Part shown: in pieces, positions 26,230 to 34,947 of the stretch | Layout of the letters: every line of letters begins with the position of its first letter | Numbering within the stretch: position 1 is the stretch's first letter | From: Spiribacter halobius | GTDB lineage: Bacteria; Pseudomonadota; Gammaproteobacteria; Nitrococcales; Nitrococcaceae | DNA length: 64,000 nt | Direction of reading: 5' to 3' | NCBI RefSeq assembly: GCF_020883455.1 | Contig: NZ_CP086615.1 | Coordinates: forward strand, 2,232,001 to 2,296,000 | Translations under genes and position numbers: made by a program | The notes under the pieces: model-generated | Told to the model about the DNA's origin: nothing | Databases searched by the model: none | The model's input: only the letters and a program-made list of their open reading frames with translations

Positions 26230-27237
26230 ATGGCGCGGCCGCGGCTGACGCTGCTCGCCCCCGGCCTGCTCGGGCCGGTTCCGGACACCCTGCGCGACGC
26301 CGTCGGCGATCTCGGCCCGCTGCCGGGCCTGACCCGCCTGCTGGCGCGGGCGAGGCGGACGCGGCAGGCCGGCGACGATGCCGAATCCCTGCTGCAGGCG
26401 GCCACCGGCGGCGAATGGGCGCCCGGGGGTGTCGCCCGCGCGGCGCTGCCCGGGGCCGCCGAGGCGCCGCTGTGGTACCGTGCGGCGCCCGTCCACCTGC
26501 GCGCTGATCGAGACCGTCTGCTGCTGTTCGCCGGCGCCGGGCTGTATCCCGCGCCCGAGGCGGCGGAGGCGCTGGCCGCGGCCTTCAACGGCCTGTTCGC
26601 CGAGGACGGGCTGCAGCTGGTCACTGCCGATGACAACTGGCTCCTGGCCGCGGAGCGGGCGCCCGGGCCGGATCTGCCGCCGCTCGCCGAGGTGGCCGGC
26701 CGCTATCTGGATGCCTGGCTCCCGACCGGCGAGTCGTCACGGCCGTGGCGACGGCTGCTGAACGAGGTACAGATGCTCTTCCACGACCACCCCGTGAACC
26801 GCCAGCGCGAGGCCGCCGGCCTGCCCGCGGTCAACGGGCTCTGGTTCTGGGGGGGCGGTCCGGTGGCCACGCAGGCGCCGGCACTGGCCGGCTACCACGG
26901 CAGCCATCCGGTGCTCCGCGGTCTCGCGGCGCTGGCCGAAGTGCCCGCCGACCCGCTGCCGGATGGCGTGGCCGCGCTGCCTGCGGACGGCGACCGGCTG
27001 GTGCTGGTGGACGATGCGGAGTCGGCGCTGCTGGGTGGTGATGCCGGAGACTGGCTGAGCGCCATCGGCCGCTTCGAGACGGCCTTCGCCGCACCGCTGA
27101 TGGGCGAGGCGGCCGGGCGCTGGGGGGCGGTGGATGTGCTCCCGGGGGACGGCTGGCGCTACCGGCTGGATGCCGCCAGTCGCTGGCGGCTATGGCGGCG
27201 GCGGCGATCCCTGCGGGATCGGGTGCAGCGGACATGA
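26230..27237 (+). CDS. Phosphoglycerate-mutase-like conserved protein upstream of recJ
   Basis: 335 residues, no signal peptide. It resembles the gammaproteobacterial family often annotated as a cofactor-independent phosphoglycerate mutase relative, with the landmark NEVQMLFHDHPVNRQREAAG followed by LPAVNGLWFWGGG. The metal- and phosphate-binding motifs of real alkaline-phosphatase-type mutases are not evident, so the enzyme name should not be trusted. Its stop overlaps the recJ start, a pairing I have seen in related bacteria. Function unknown. Confidence 0.7.
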   Translation: MARPRLTLLAPGLLGPVPDTLRDAVGDLGPLPGLTRLLARARRTRQAGDDAESLLQAATGGEWAPGGVARAALPGAAEAPLWYRAAPVHLRADRDRLLLFAGAGLYPAPEAAEALAAAFNGLFAEDGLQLVTADDNWLLAAERAPGPDLPPLAEVAGRYLDAWLPTGESSRPWRRLLNEVQMLFHDHPVNRQREAAGLPAVNGLWFWGGGPVATQAPALAGYHGSHPVLRGLAALAEVPADPLPDGVAALPADGDRLVLVDDAESALLGGDAGDWLSAIGRFETAFAAPLMGEAAGRWGAVDVLPGDGWRYRLDAASRWRLWRRRRSLRDRVQRT

Positions 27238-28985
27238 ACGCGAGCCGTCGGCAAATCCGCCGCCGCGAGGTCGATCACGACGCGGCCGCCAGGCTGCCGC
27301 AGGACTGGCACCCGGTTCTGCGGCGCGTGTATGCGGCGCGGCGTGTCTCGGCGGCGGCGGAGGTGAGCTATGGCCTCGACGGGCTGCCGGCGCCGGACGG
27401 CCTGGGCGGCATGGCCACGGCCGCGGACACCCTGGCCCGGACCCTGACCGCCGGCGGCCGGATCCTCGTGGTGGGCGACTTCGATGCCGACGGCGCCACC
27501 AGCTGCGCGGTGGTGCTCAAGGCGTTGCGCGCCATGGGGGCCACGGCCGTCGACTATCTCGTCCCCAACCGCTTCGATTTCGGCTACGGCCTGAGCCCGG
27601 AGCTGGTGGCCGTCGCGCGGGAGAGGGCGCCGGACCTCATCCTCACCGTCGACAACGGCGTCTCCAGTGTGAACGGCGTCGCGGCAGCGGTGGAGGCGGG
27701 CATCCCGGTGGTGGTCACCGACCATCACCTGCCGGGGGAGACGCTGCCGGCGGCCGCCGCCATCGTCAATCCCAACCTCCCGGGGCAGCGCTTCCCGGGG
27801 CGACACCTCGCCGGCGTGGGCGTGGCCTTTTACGTCATGCTGGCGCTGCGGGCATGGTTGCGCGCCGAGGGCTGGTTCGGCGACGGGCGGCCCGAGCCGG
27901 CGCTCGCCGAGCTGCTGGACCTGGTGGCGCTGGGCACCGTGGCGGACGTGGTGCCTCTGGACCACGCCAACCGCACGCTGGTGGCCCAGGGGCTGCGACG
28001 GATCCGGGCCGGGCGGGGCAGCCCCGGGGTCGTGGCGCTGCTGAGTGCGGCCGGCCGCGATCCGGCGCGCACCGTGGCCGCGGATCTCGGCTTTGCGGTG
28101 GCGCCGCGGCTGAACGCGGCCGGGCGGCTCGAGGACATGGGCCTCGGCATCGAGTGCCTGCTGAGCGACGACCCGGCCGCTGCCGAGCGCCTCGCAGCGC
28201 AGCTCGACACCCTGAACCGCGAGCGCCGCCGGATCGAGCGGGACATGCGCGAGTCCGCGCTGGCGGGGCTCGAGGCCGAGGCGCTGGCCGGGGATGGCGA
28301 CGTCGGCCCCGCGCTCTGCCTGCTGCGGGATGACTGGCACCAGGGCGTGGTCGGCATCGTCGCCTCCCGGGTCAAGGAGCAGTTCCACCGCCCGGTGATC
28401 GCCTTCGCGCCTTCCGAGGCCGGCCTGATCAAGGGTTCGGCCCGCTCGGTGCCGGGGCTGCACATCCGCGATCTGCTCGAGGAACTGGACACCGAGACCG
28501 GAGGGCGGCTGATCCACCGCTTCGGGGGCCACGCCATGGCGGCGGGGCTGACCCTCGGGCGGAGCGACTTCGACGCCTTCCGGGAGCGCTTCCGCGCCCT
28601 GGTAGCGGCGAAGGTGGACGCCGAGACCCTCACCGATACGCTCTACACCGATGGCGCCCTGGCCGGGGACGAGATCACCCTGGCGCTCGCGCACACGCTG
28701 CGCGCGGCCGGACCCTGGGGCGCCGGCTTTCCGGAACCGAGCTTCGATGGCAGCTTTTGCGTCTGCGACCGCCGCATCGTCGGCGGCAGTCATCTGCGCC
28801 TGACGCTGGCGCCGGCGGAGGCACCCGCGGTGCGGCTCCCGGCCATCGCCTTCAACGCCCTCGAGCGCGGCTGGGATGAGGTCGGTGAGCGGGTTCGCGT
28901 GGTTTATCGGCTGGACGTGAACCAGTATCGCGGGCAAGAATCCCTGCAGCTGATGGTGAGCCACATCGAGCCGCTCGGGCCCTGA
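27234..28985 (+). CDS. recJ: Single-stranded-DNA exonuclease RecJ
   Basis: 5'-3' ssDNA exonuclease in recombination and mismatch repair. 583 residues. DHH-superfamily motifs in order: VVGDFDADGATSCAV (I), LTVDNGVSS (II), VVVTDHHLPGE (III, the DHH), VALGTVADVVPL (IV). The DHHA1 domain follows with RFGGHAMAAGLTL, then a C-terminal OB-type domain. ATG 27234 overlaps the preceding stop. Confidence 0.96.
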   Translation: MNASRRQIRRREVDHDAAARLPQDWHPVLRRVYAARRVSAAAEVSYGLDGLPAPDGLGGMATAADTLARTLTAGGRILVVGDFDADGATSCAVVLKALRAMGATAVDYLVPNRFDFGYGLSPELVAVARERAPDLILTVDNGVSSVNGVAAAVEAGIPVVVTDHHLPGETLPAAAAIVNPNLPGQRFPGRHLAGVGVAFYVMLALRAWLRAEGWFGDGRPEPALAELLDLVALGTVADVVPLDHANRTLVAQGLRRIRAGRGSPGVVALLSAAGRDPARTVAADLGFAVAPRLNAAGRLEDMGLGIECLLSDDPAAAERLAAQLDTLNRERRRIERDMRESALAGLEAEALAGDGDVGPALCLLRDDWHQGVVGIVASRVKEQFHRPVIAFAPSEAGLIKGSARSVPGLHIRDLLEELDTETGGRLIHRFGGHAMAAGLTLGRSDFDAFRERFRALVAAKVDAETLTDTLYTDGALAGDEITLALAHTLRAAGPWGAGFPEPSFDGSFCVCDRRIVGGSHLRLTLAPAEAPAVRLPAIAFNALERGWDEVGERVRVVYRLDVNQYRGQESLQLMVSHIEPLGP

Positions 28986-29049
28986 AAGAAATCACGGATG
29001 GGGATATGAACAAGCATGAGGTGGCGCCAGACCACCGAGGAGGCTCGCC

Positions 29050-30111
29050 ATGGGCTGCCCTGGTTGCGAGGTAGTCCCCTCGCTGGCTTCCCAGAGTGGC
29101 ACCCTTTACCTCGCGCCCCCGCTGGCGCATACCCGGGCCCGACTGCGCAAGGCGCTGGACGCCGCGGGCCTGCTGGCGGAGGAGTCGTCGCCCGCCGAAT
29201 CGGTGCTCGCGGTGCCGGTACCCGCCGGCGGCCTGGCCGAGCGGCTGGGGCAGCTCGACCACATGCTGTCCGGCCCCGAGCAGCAGGCCTGTGCCAGCCT
29301 GTTCCTGGCGCAGGGTGAGGCGTTCGATCTGGGCTGCCTGGCGCGAATGGAGCCGCTCGCCGTCGGCATTGGCCGGGCGCAGGGTGAATGGCTGGCGGAG
29401 ATGATCCGCCACGAGCGCTTCGCGGTTCACTTCCATCCCATCGTCCACGCCCAGCAGACCGGCGTGGCGTTCGCCCAGGAGGCGCTGCTGCGAGGGCTGG
29501 ACGCCGGTGGCGAGCTGGTGCCGCCGGACCGGCTGTTCGGTGCCGCCCGCTCCGCCAATCTGCTGTTTCACCTGGACCGCAGTGCGCGGGTGGCTGCCAT
29601 TCGAGCCGGCCGCCAGCACGGCCTGACCACGCCGCTGTTCATCAACTTCAACCCCACCGCCATCTATGACCCGAGTTTCTGCCTGCGCACCACCTGGGAC
29701 GAGATCCGGCAGTCCGGGGCCTCACCGGATCAGTTCGTGTTCGAGGTGGTGGAGAGTGATCACGTCAACGACCCCGATCACCTGCTCGCCATCCTCGAGC
29801 GCTACCGCGAGAACGGCTTTCGCGTGGCGCTGGACGATCTCGGCGCCGGCTATGCCTCGCTTACGCTGCTGCAACGGATGGCGCCGGATTTCGTGAAGAT
29901 CGACCGCGGCCTCATCGCCCACGTGGACCAGGATCCGGCCCGCCAGTCGATCCTCGAGCACGTGGTCGCCATCGCCGGCGATCTCGGTATCGAGGTGATT
30001 GCCGAAGGCGTCGAGCGCGAGGCGGAAACGCGCTGGCTGCAGGACGTGGGCGTGGACTACCTGCAGGGGTTCTACTTCGCGCAGCCGGCGCCGACCCCGC
30101 TGCTTGGCTAG
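29050..30111 (+). CDS. EAL-domain cyclic-di-GMP phosphodiesterase
   Basis: 353 residues: an N-terminal region of about 120 residues with a CPGC motif at 3-6 and no recognised domain, then a complete EAL domain. Catalytic landmarks are retained: EALLR (E144), NFNP (N199), FEVVES (E232), the LDDLGAGY pair D262/D263, KIDRGL (K284), AEGVE (E319) and LQGFYFA. DDLGAG replaces the usual DDFGTG but keeps the metal-binding aspartates, so activity is plausible. No GGDEF, no membrane helix. The start has an excellent GAGGAGG ribosome site. Probably cytoplasmic; the N-terminal part may be a sensor. Confidence 0.9.
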   Translation: MGCPGCEVVPSLASQSGTLYLAPPLAHTRARLRKALDAAGLLAEESSPAESVLAVPVPAGGLAERLGQLDHMLSGPEQQACASLFLAQGEAFDLGCLARMEPLAVGIGRAQGEWLAEMIRHERFAVHFHPIVHAQQTGVAFAQEALLRGLDAGGELVPPDRLFGAARSANLLFHLDRSARVAAIRAGRQHGLTTPLFINFNPTAIYDPSFCLRTTWDEIRQSGASPDQFVFEVVESDHVNDPDHLLAILERYRENGFRVALDDLGAGYASLTLLQRMAPDFVKIDRGLIAHVDQDPARQSILEHVVAIAGDLGIEVIAEGVEREAETRWLQDVGVDYLQGFYFAQPAPTPLLG

Positions 30112-30114
30112 CCT

Positions 30115-30162
30115 GCCTATCTCACCGATCCGTGCCCGCAGTCGTGAATCGGTGAGATAGGC
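30115..30162. repeat. TATCTCACCGAT palindrome, family 3, copy a
   Basis: GCCTATCTCACCGAT (30115-30129) and its exact complement (30148-30162) flank an 18-base loop, between the convergent EAL gene and the 226-residue protein gene. The same arm sequence recurs at 34600-34777 and 57975-58037. It may double as a bidirectional terminator. Confidence 0.75.
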
Positions 30163-30166
30163 GAGC

Positions 30167-30847
30167 TTACTCCCACGGGGCGGGCTGCCAGCGCGCCCCC
30201 GCCGCGGCCAGTGCGGTGCGCCATTCGGCGAAGGTGCTGCGGCGCTGTTCATCGTCTCCGCCGCCGCTGTCGGTGCTTCCCTCGGCCTCACCGTCGGGCT
30301 CTTCCGGCCCGGCCTCATCGGCCCTCGGGGTCAGGTCCACCAGCGTGACCGTACTGGTGCTGGGGAGGGCCGCGCGCAGGGTGGCGCCATCGGGCGGCGG
30401 GGCCACCGTCAGGCGGCCGGCCAGTATCAGGCGCAGTGGCTCGGCCGTTGTCACATGCTCGCGCAGGCTGCGCACGAGCAGGGGTGCAAGTGAACCGGGC
30501 TGCTCAGGGGCCGTGTGGGAGGCCTCGGACTGGCGCCAGTCGCCCAGTGCCTCGGCCGCTGCCAGCAGCTGGGCGTTCCGGATAGCCGGCCGCGGATGGG
30601 CCCGAAAGCTGACCAGCGTGACCAGGCTGGCCGGCGCCTCGCCCCAGGCGGCCGTGCCGAGCAGCAGATGGACGTGGTCGCCCGGCTCGATATCACTCAG
30701 CAGCAGGCGGTGCAGCCTTTCCGCTGACAGGGATTCGGAGCGGCCGGCGGCGTCGTCCACCAGGGCCACCACCTGTCGCCCCTGGGCCGGTGACAGCGCA
30801 AGGGCCAGGGCGAGCGCGAGCAGCATCGCAACCGCACGGCGGCTCAT
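30167..30847 (-). CDS. Hypothetical secreted protein, second gene of a two-gene envelope operon
   Basis: 226 residues. The N-terminus is a clear signal peptide (MSRRAVAMLLALALALALSP, cleavage probably after the AQG region). The mature part has short hydrophobic beta-like segments (QVVALVDD, HVHLLLGTAAWG, LRLILAGRLTVAPP, TVTLVDLTPR) and an acidic Gly/Ser-rich segment before a conserved-looking C-terminus. I do not recognise the family. The start overlaps the stop of the upstream membrane protein by four bases, so the two are probably made together and may interact in the periplasm. Confidence 0.65.
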   Translation of the reverse strand: MSRRAVAMLLALALALALSPAQGRQVVALVDDAAGRSESLSAERLHRLLLSDIEPGDHVHLLLGTAAWGEAPASLVTLVSFRAHPRPAIRNAQLLAAAEALGDWRQSEASHTAPEQPGSLAPLLVRSLREHVTTAEPLRLILAGRLTVAPPPDGATLRAALPSTSTVTLVDLTPRADEAGPEEPDGEAEGSTDSGGGDDEQRRSTFAEWRTALAAAGARWQPAPWE

Positions 30848-32313
30848 CCCGCACCCTGTTCCCCGGTCTGCCGGGCACCGGCGGGTTCCTCGGCGGCGTC
30901 CCCGGACCGATCCCGTGACGGCACGGCGGGTGCCTGCCGCTGACGGCGCTCCAGCGCCAGCGGCAGGAAGACGATCACGTCGTAGACGGCGATCAGCAGC
31001 CGCGCGCCGTGCACCACCAGAAGCGCGAGCAGGTCCACGAGGGTCAGCGCGGCCTCCAGGATTCCGAGCCAGATCCCCTGCAACGCCAGGCGCCCGTCGC
31101 GCAGCAGCGTCTCCAGCGGGACGGCGAGGAGGGTCAGCAGCAGACCGAAAACGACGCTGATCACCGACTGCGCGAGGGCGGGCGCCACGGCCACGCTGAC
31201 CGGCAGGCTCACCTCGCCGCCGCCGAGCAGGGTATCCACGGCCAGGTCCTGGGCGAGCAGGTAGTCACGGGTCCAGGCGAGGCCGGCGATGCTGGCGAGC
31301 AGCAGCGCCATCAGCGTGCCCAGGGTGATCAGGGTGATTCGGCTCAGGCGGCTGTCACCCGCGGCCAGGCCAGGCAGCAGGCGCGTATGGCCGGTGGTCT
31401 CGAGGCCGAGCCAGCCGAGCAGGGCCAGGCTCGCGAGCACCGCGAGCACGATCTGGTCGCGGAATGGGAACGGGCCGGGGACGATCCCCCCGGCCTGACC
31501 GAGCTCCTCCAGGGGCCGCCGCAGGAGATGGAACTCGACGTAACCCGCCCCGAGAATCACCGCCAGGCCGAGACCCGCCGCCACCAGACGCACCGAGGCC
31601 TGCCCCGCAAGGCGGCGGACCGGGGTGGTGGCCAGGCGCTGGATGCGCTCGAGCTGGTCCAGACGCCGGTCCAGGCGCCGGGCGCGCTGGGCCAGGCGCC
31701 CGACTGTCCGCTCCAGGCGAACGAACAGCACCTCCAGGCGCTGCAGACGGCCGCGCATTCCGCCCAGAAGCCGCTGGCGGCGCTGGCTGGCCTGGCGATG
31801 CTGGCGCAGGGTCTCGTGGCAGCTGCGGTCCAGGGTGGCGTGCATCTCCTCGAGCACCCTGGCCACGGAGGGGTCGTCATGGCCGCGCAGGGCCGCCACC
31901 GACTCCACCGCCTCCAGCCAGCGCGGTGGGTCGGGGGGCGTCTCGACGCTGGCGTGGTAGTCCTCATCCACCTGCTGGAGCTCATCACGGATGCGGCGCT
32001 GCAGCGCCGGCAGAGCGGCAAGGTCCCGGTCCACCAGCATCGAGAGCTGCCGGCGCTCGATCTCGGCCCTGTGCACCTCGCGCTGGCGGGCCTCGGCGAT
32101 GATCGCGGCGCGGAGCCGCCGCCGGGTGTGCAGGCGGGCGGCACTCAGCCGCCGGCGGGTGCGCCGCAGGAGTGCCGTGAGTGCCACCGCGCCTGTGCGC
32201 AGCAGACGGAGATTGGGCAGGCGCGCCAGGTAGAGCACCGCGACCAGCGCCAGCACGCCCAGCAGAAAGGCAATCACGGCAAAGGGGCCCGAGGCCCCGA
32301 AGAGGCTTAGCAT
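30844..32313 (-). CDS. Hypothetical multi-pass membrane protein with long cytoplasmic coiled-coil region
   Basis: 489 residues. One membrane helix at 8-29, then about 200 residues that are Arg/Glu/Gln-rich and strongly helical (RLEVLFVRLERTVGRLAQRA and similar). Four or five more membrane helices follow from about 240 to 445, ending in a polar tail. The architecture recalls large-domain membrane proteins such as mechanosensitive channels or flotillin-like scaffolds, but no signature motif is present, so no function is assigned. It is translationally coupled to the secreted 226-residue protein. It follows prc on the same strand after a 113-base gap and may share its transcript. Confidence 0.65.
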   Translation of the reverse strand: MLSLFGASGPFAVIAFLLGVLALVAVLYLARLPNLRLLRTGAVALTALLRRTRRRLSAARLHTRRRLRAAIIAEARQREVHRAEIERRQLSMLVDRDLAALPALQRRIRDELQQVDEDYHASVETPPDPPRWLEAVESVAALRGHDDPSVARVLEEMHATLDRSCHETLRQHRQASQRRQRLLGGMRGRLQRLEVLFVRLERTVGRLAQRARRLDRRLDQLERIQRLATTPVRRLAGQASVRLVAAGLGLAVILGAGYVEFHLLRRPLEELGQAGGIVPGPFPFRDQIVLAVLASLALLGWLGLETTGHTRLLPGLAAGDSRLSRITLITLGTLMALLLASIAGLAWTRDYLLAQDLAVDTLLGGGEVSLPVSVAVAPALAQSVISVVFGLLLTLLAVPLETLLRDGRLALQGIWLGILEAALTLVDLLALLVVHGARLLIAVYDVIVFLPLALERRQRQAPAVPSRDRSGDAAEEPAGARQTGEQGAG

Positions 32314-32426
32314 GGAGGCTCGCCTTCAGATCCGCCGGTGGCGTTGCCCAAGCCTACCGGAGGTACCGCCGCACGGCGAGCCCGGCCGGAGTGGCAGGGC
32401 CCCGGCCGGTCGCCGGAGGGGCGCCG

Positions 32427-34493
32427 TCAGTCGGCGCCGCGATGCTGGGCGATCTGCTGGTCGAGGCTCTGCAGCTGGGCCAGGTCAGCGACGACCCGGG
32501 CGGCCTCCTCGCGCAGGACGTCGGGGATGGCGTCTTCTTCCACCGCGTCCAGGCTCTCGACAGGCTCCCGGCCGTAGGCCTCGAGGCGCAGATTGATGGC
32601 CTCCAGGCGCCGGGCGTCCGCGGCCTCGATCTCGGCCCGGCGCTGCTCGAGATTGAGCGACACGACGGAATCCTCCCGCTCCTCGCGCAAACGCTCCGCC
32701 TCTGCGGCGACGCTGCGCAGCGCCGGCCGCTCCCGCACCCGGGCCTCGTGCCGGGCACGCAGCTCGGGCAGTACGGCGTCCAGCGACGTCAGCGGCGTGT
32801 AGCGGGCCGCGCGCACCGTGTCCCAGGGCAGGGCATTGTCTGCGGCCCGCTCGCCCACGGCGTCATCCGCATGCGGGGAGGGCAGGGGCAGGTCCGGGGA
32901 GACGCCCTGAAGCTGCGTGCTCTCGCCGTTGATGCGATAGAACTTGGCGATGGTGAGCTTGAGCCGCCCGGAGTTGTCCTCCTCGCCGATGCCGAAGCGG
33001 TCGAGGCCGATCAGGCTCTGCACCGTTCCCTTGCCGAAGGTCCGGTCGCCGAGCACCACACCGCGCTCGTAGTCCTGCATGGCGGCGGCGAAGATCTCCG
33101 AGGCCGAGGCACTGCGGTTGTCCACCAGCACCCCCAGCGGCCCGCCGAAGACCGGGGCCTCGGCCTCCTCGTCCCGAAGGACCTCACGCTGGCCATTGCT
33201 GCGGTGCACCTGCACCACCGGGCCCTGCTCAATGAACAGCCCACTGAGCTTCACCGCCTCGCTGAGCGATCCGCCGGCGTTGCCGCGCAGGTCGATCACG
33301 AGGCCGTCGATGCCGTCGAAACGCTCCTCCTCCAGCAGCGCACGGACATCCCGCGTGGTGCTGCGGTAATCTTCCTGGCCGGCACTGGCGGCCTCGAAAT
33401 CCGCGTAGAAGGCCGGAATCTCGATGACGCCGATGCGACGGGTGGTGTCTCCCTGCTCGACGGCAATCACCTCGGCCTGGGCGGCCTGTTCCTCGAGCTC
33501 GACGGTATTGCGCGTGAGCTGGATCTCTTCCGGTGTGGCGTCGGCGCCGCCGGCAGCGGGCAGAATCTCCAGACGCACCTCGGAGGCCTTCGGGCCGCGG
33601 ATGAGGTCCACCACGTCGGCGAGCCGCCAGCCGACCACATCCTGCATCGGCTCACCTTCCTGGCCGACGCCGACGATGCGGTCGCCCGCCTTGAGCTCGC
33701 CGCTGCGCGCTGCCGGGCCGCCCGGGATCAGCTCCACCACCTCGACGAAGTCCCCCTCGGCCCGCAGCAGCGCGCCGATGCCCTCCAGGGACAGGCGCAT
33801 GTTGATGTCGAAGTTCTCCGAGCTGCGCGGAGACATGTAGCTCGTATGCGGATCGAAGCGACCCGCCCAGGCGTTCATGAAGGTCTGGAAGACGTCCTCG
33901 GCGTTGTACTGCTCGACGTTGCGCGCCAGGCGCTCGTAGCGGTCGCGCAGGGAGTCACGCACCGCGTCGAGCTCGCGGCCGCCGAGCACCTGGGTGAGCG
34001 CGTCGTTGATCACGCGCTTCTCCCAGAGACGGTCCAGCTCGGCCTCGCTCTGCGCCCAGTCGGCGTCGCTGCGGTCCAGGTTCAGGGTGGCGTCGGTCTC
34101 GAAGTCCAGGCCGCTCTCGATCACGTCCAGCGCATGGCGGGTGCGTTCCTCCACCCGCTGCTGGTAGCGGTCGAATATGCGATAGGCCACCGACACCTCG
34201 CCCTGCAGAAGCTTGTCGTCCAGCTGCTCGCGATACTTGGCGAAGGCCTCGACGTCGCTCTCCAGGAAGTAGAAGCGCTGCGGGTCCAGCGCCTCGAAGT
34301 AGGCACGGTAGACCTCGCTGGAGAGGGCATCGTCGATCTCGCGATCCCGGAAGTGGTACTGCGATAGCAGCTCGGCAATGACCTGCCCGGCGCCGCCATG
34401 GCGGTTCTCCGGCTCGAGCGCGGGCGCGGAGGACCATGGCGCGGCAAGCAGCGCCAGGCTGAGGAGGGTGGCGGCGCAGAGGCGGCGTGTCAT
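32427..34493 (-). CDS. prc: Tail-specific (C-terminal processing) protease Prc
   Basis: Periplasmic S41 protease that degrades proteins with nonpolar C-termini and processes cell-wall enzymes. 688 residues. Signal peptide (MTRRLCAATLLSLALLA...), N-terminal DUF-type helical domain, PDZ domain (about 230-320, IGALLRAEGDFVEVVELIPG and GDRIVGVGQEG), S41 core with the nucleophile in VLVDNRSASASEIFAAAM and general-base lysine in TFGKGTVQSL, and a helical C-terminal extension. ATG 34493 starts directly at the signal peptide; the frame upstream to 34607 runs into repeat DNA. Confidence 0.93.
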   Translation of the reverse strand: MTRRLCAATLLSLALLAAPWSSAPALEPENRHGGAGQVIAELLSQYHFRDREIDDALSSEVYRAYFEALDPQRFYFLESDVEAFAKYREQLDDKLLQGEVSVAYRIFDRYQQRVEERTRHALDVIESGLDFETDATLNLDRSDADWAQSEAELDRLWEKRVINDALTQVLGGRELDAVRDSLRDRYERLARNVEQYNAEDVFQTFMNAWAGRFDPHTSYMSPRSSENFDINMRLSLEGIGALLRAEGDFVEVVELIPGGPAARSGELKAGDRIVGVGQEGEPMQDVVGWRLADVVDLIRGPKASEVRLEILPAAGGADATPEEIQLTRNTVELEEQAAQAEVIAVEQGDTTRRIGVIEIPAFYADFEAASAGQEDYRSTTRDVRALLEEERFDGIDGLVIDLRGNAGGSLSEAVKLSGLFIEQGPVVQVHRSNGQREVLRDEEAEAPVFGGPLGVLVDNRSASASEIFAAAMQDYERGVVLGDRTFGKGTVQSLIGLDRFGIGEEDNSGRLKLTIAKFYRINGESTQLQGVSPDLPLPSPHADDAVGERAADNALPWDTVRAARYTPLTSLDAVLPELRARHEARVRERPALRSVAAEAERLREEREDSVVSLNLEQRRAEIEAADARRLEAINLRLEAYGREPVESLDAVEEDAIPDVLREEAARVVADLAQLQSLDQQIAQHRGAD

Positions 34494-34947
34494 GACTCCG
34501 AGCTCCAACGGTTGGCGACGCTGTGACGGCCTGCTACTCGGACAGCCCGCCGGATCGGAAGATTCCCCGCGGGCGTCGCTGGCGGCGCGCCGGATACTAG
34601 CCCGCATATCTCACCGATTCACGGCTGCGGGCGCGGATCTGGCGGGCAGCCCGGCGTTGCGCTCGGCCTGGGTGCTCGACGTACTGTCGAGTACGCCTGC
34701 GCGCCCGGACTCTCCCGCGCCTTGTCCTGCCCGCCATCTCCACGCCCTCGCTTCGCGGATCGGTGAAATATGCGGCCTGGAGCCAGAAGTATAACCGGCC
34801 GCCGGGGGCGGTGGCCCGTCTGGCTTCCGGGCGGTACCGATTGCGCGATCCGCGACGGCTGCCACGGTCGTGACGGCGGGTCGGGCGCACGCTGCATGCC
34901 GGACCCCGCTCTGGTACGTTGCGCGGGGGCAACGCAGAGGGTGTGAC
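34494..34947. other. 454-bp intergenic region between divergent prc and alpha/beta hydrolase
   Basis: It holds a 178-bp family 3 palindrome (34600-34777). The remainder, on both sides, has no open frame with coding character. Upstream of the hydrolase there is a purine-rich AGAGGG ribosome site just before 34948, but I see no convincing -35/-10 pair. Confidence 0.6.
34600..34777. repeat. TATCTCACCGAT palindrome, family 3, copy b (long form)
   Basis: The outer arms GCCCGCATATCTCACCGAT (34600-34618) and its imperfect complement (34759-34777) enclose about 140 bp. The interior includes nested inverted sequence: GGCGGGCA against TGCCCGCC, and CTCGACGTAC-tg-TCGAGTACG. The phrases GGCGTTGCGCT and GCGCCTTGTC also occur in the MITE-like element at 58038-58301, suggesting a shared core module. 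Confidence 0.7.
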
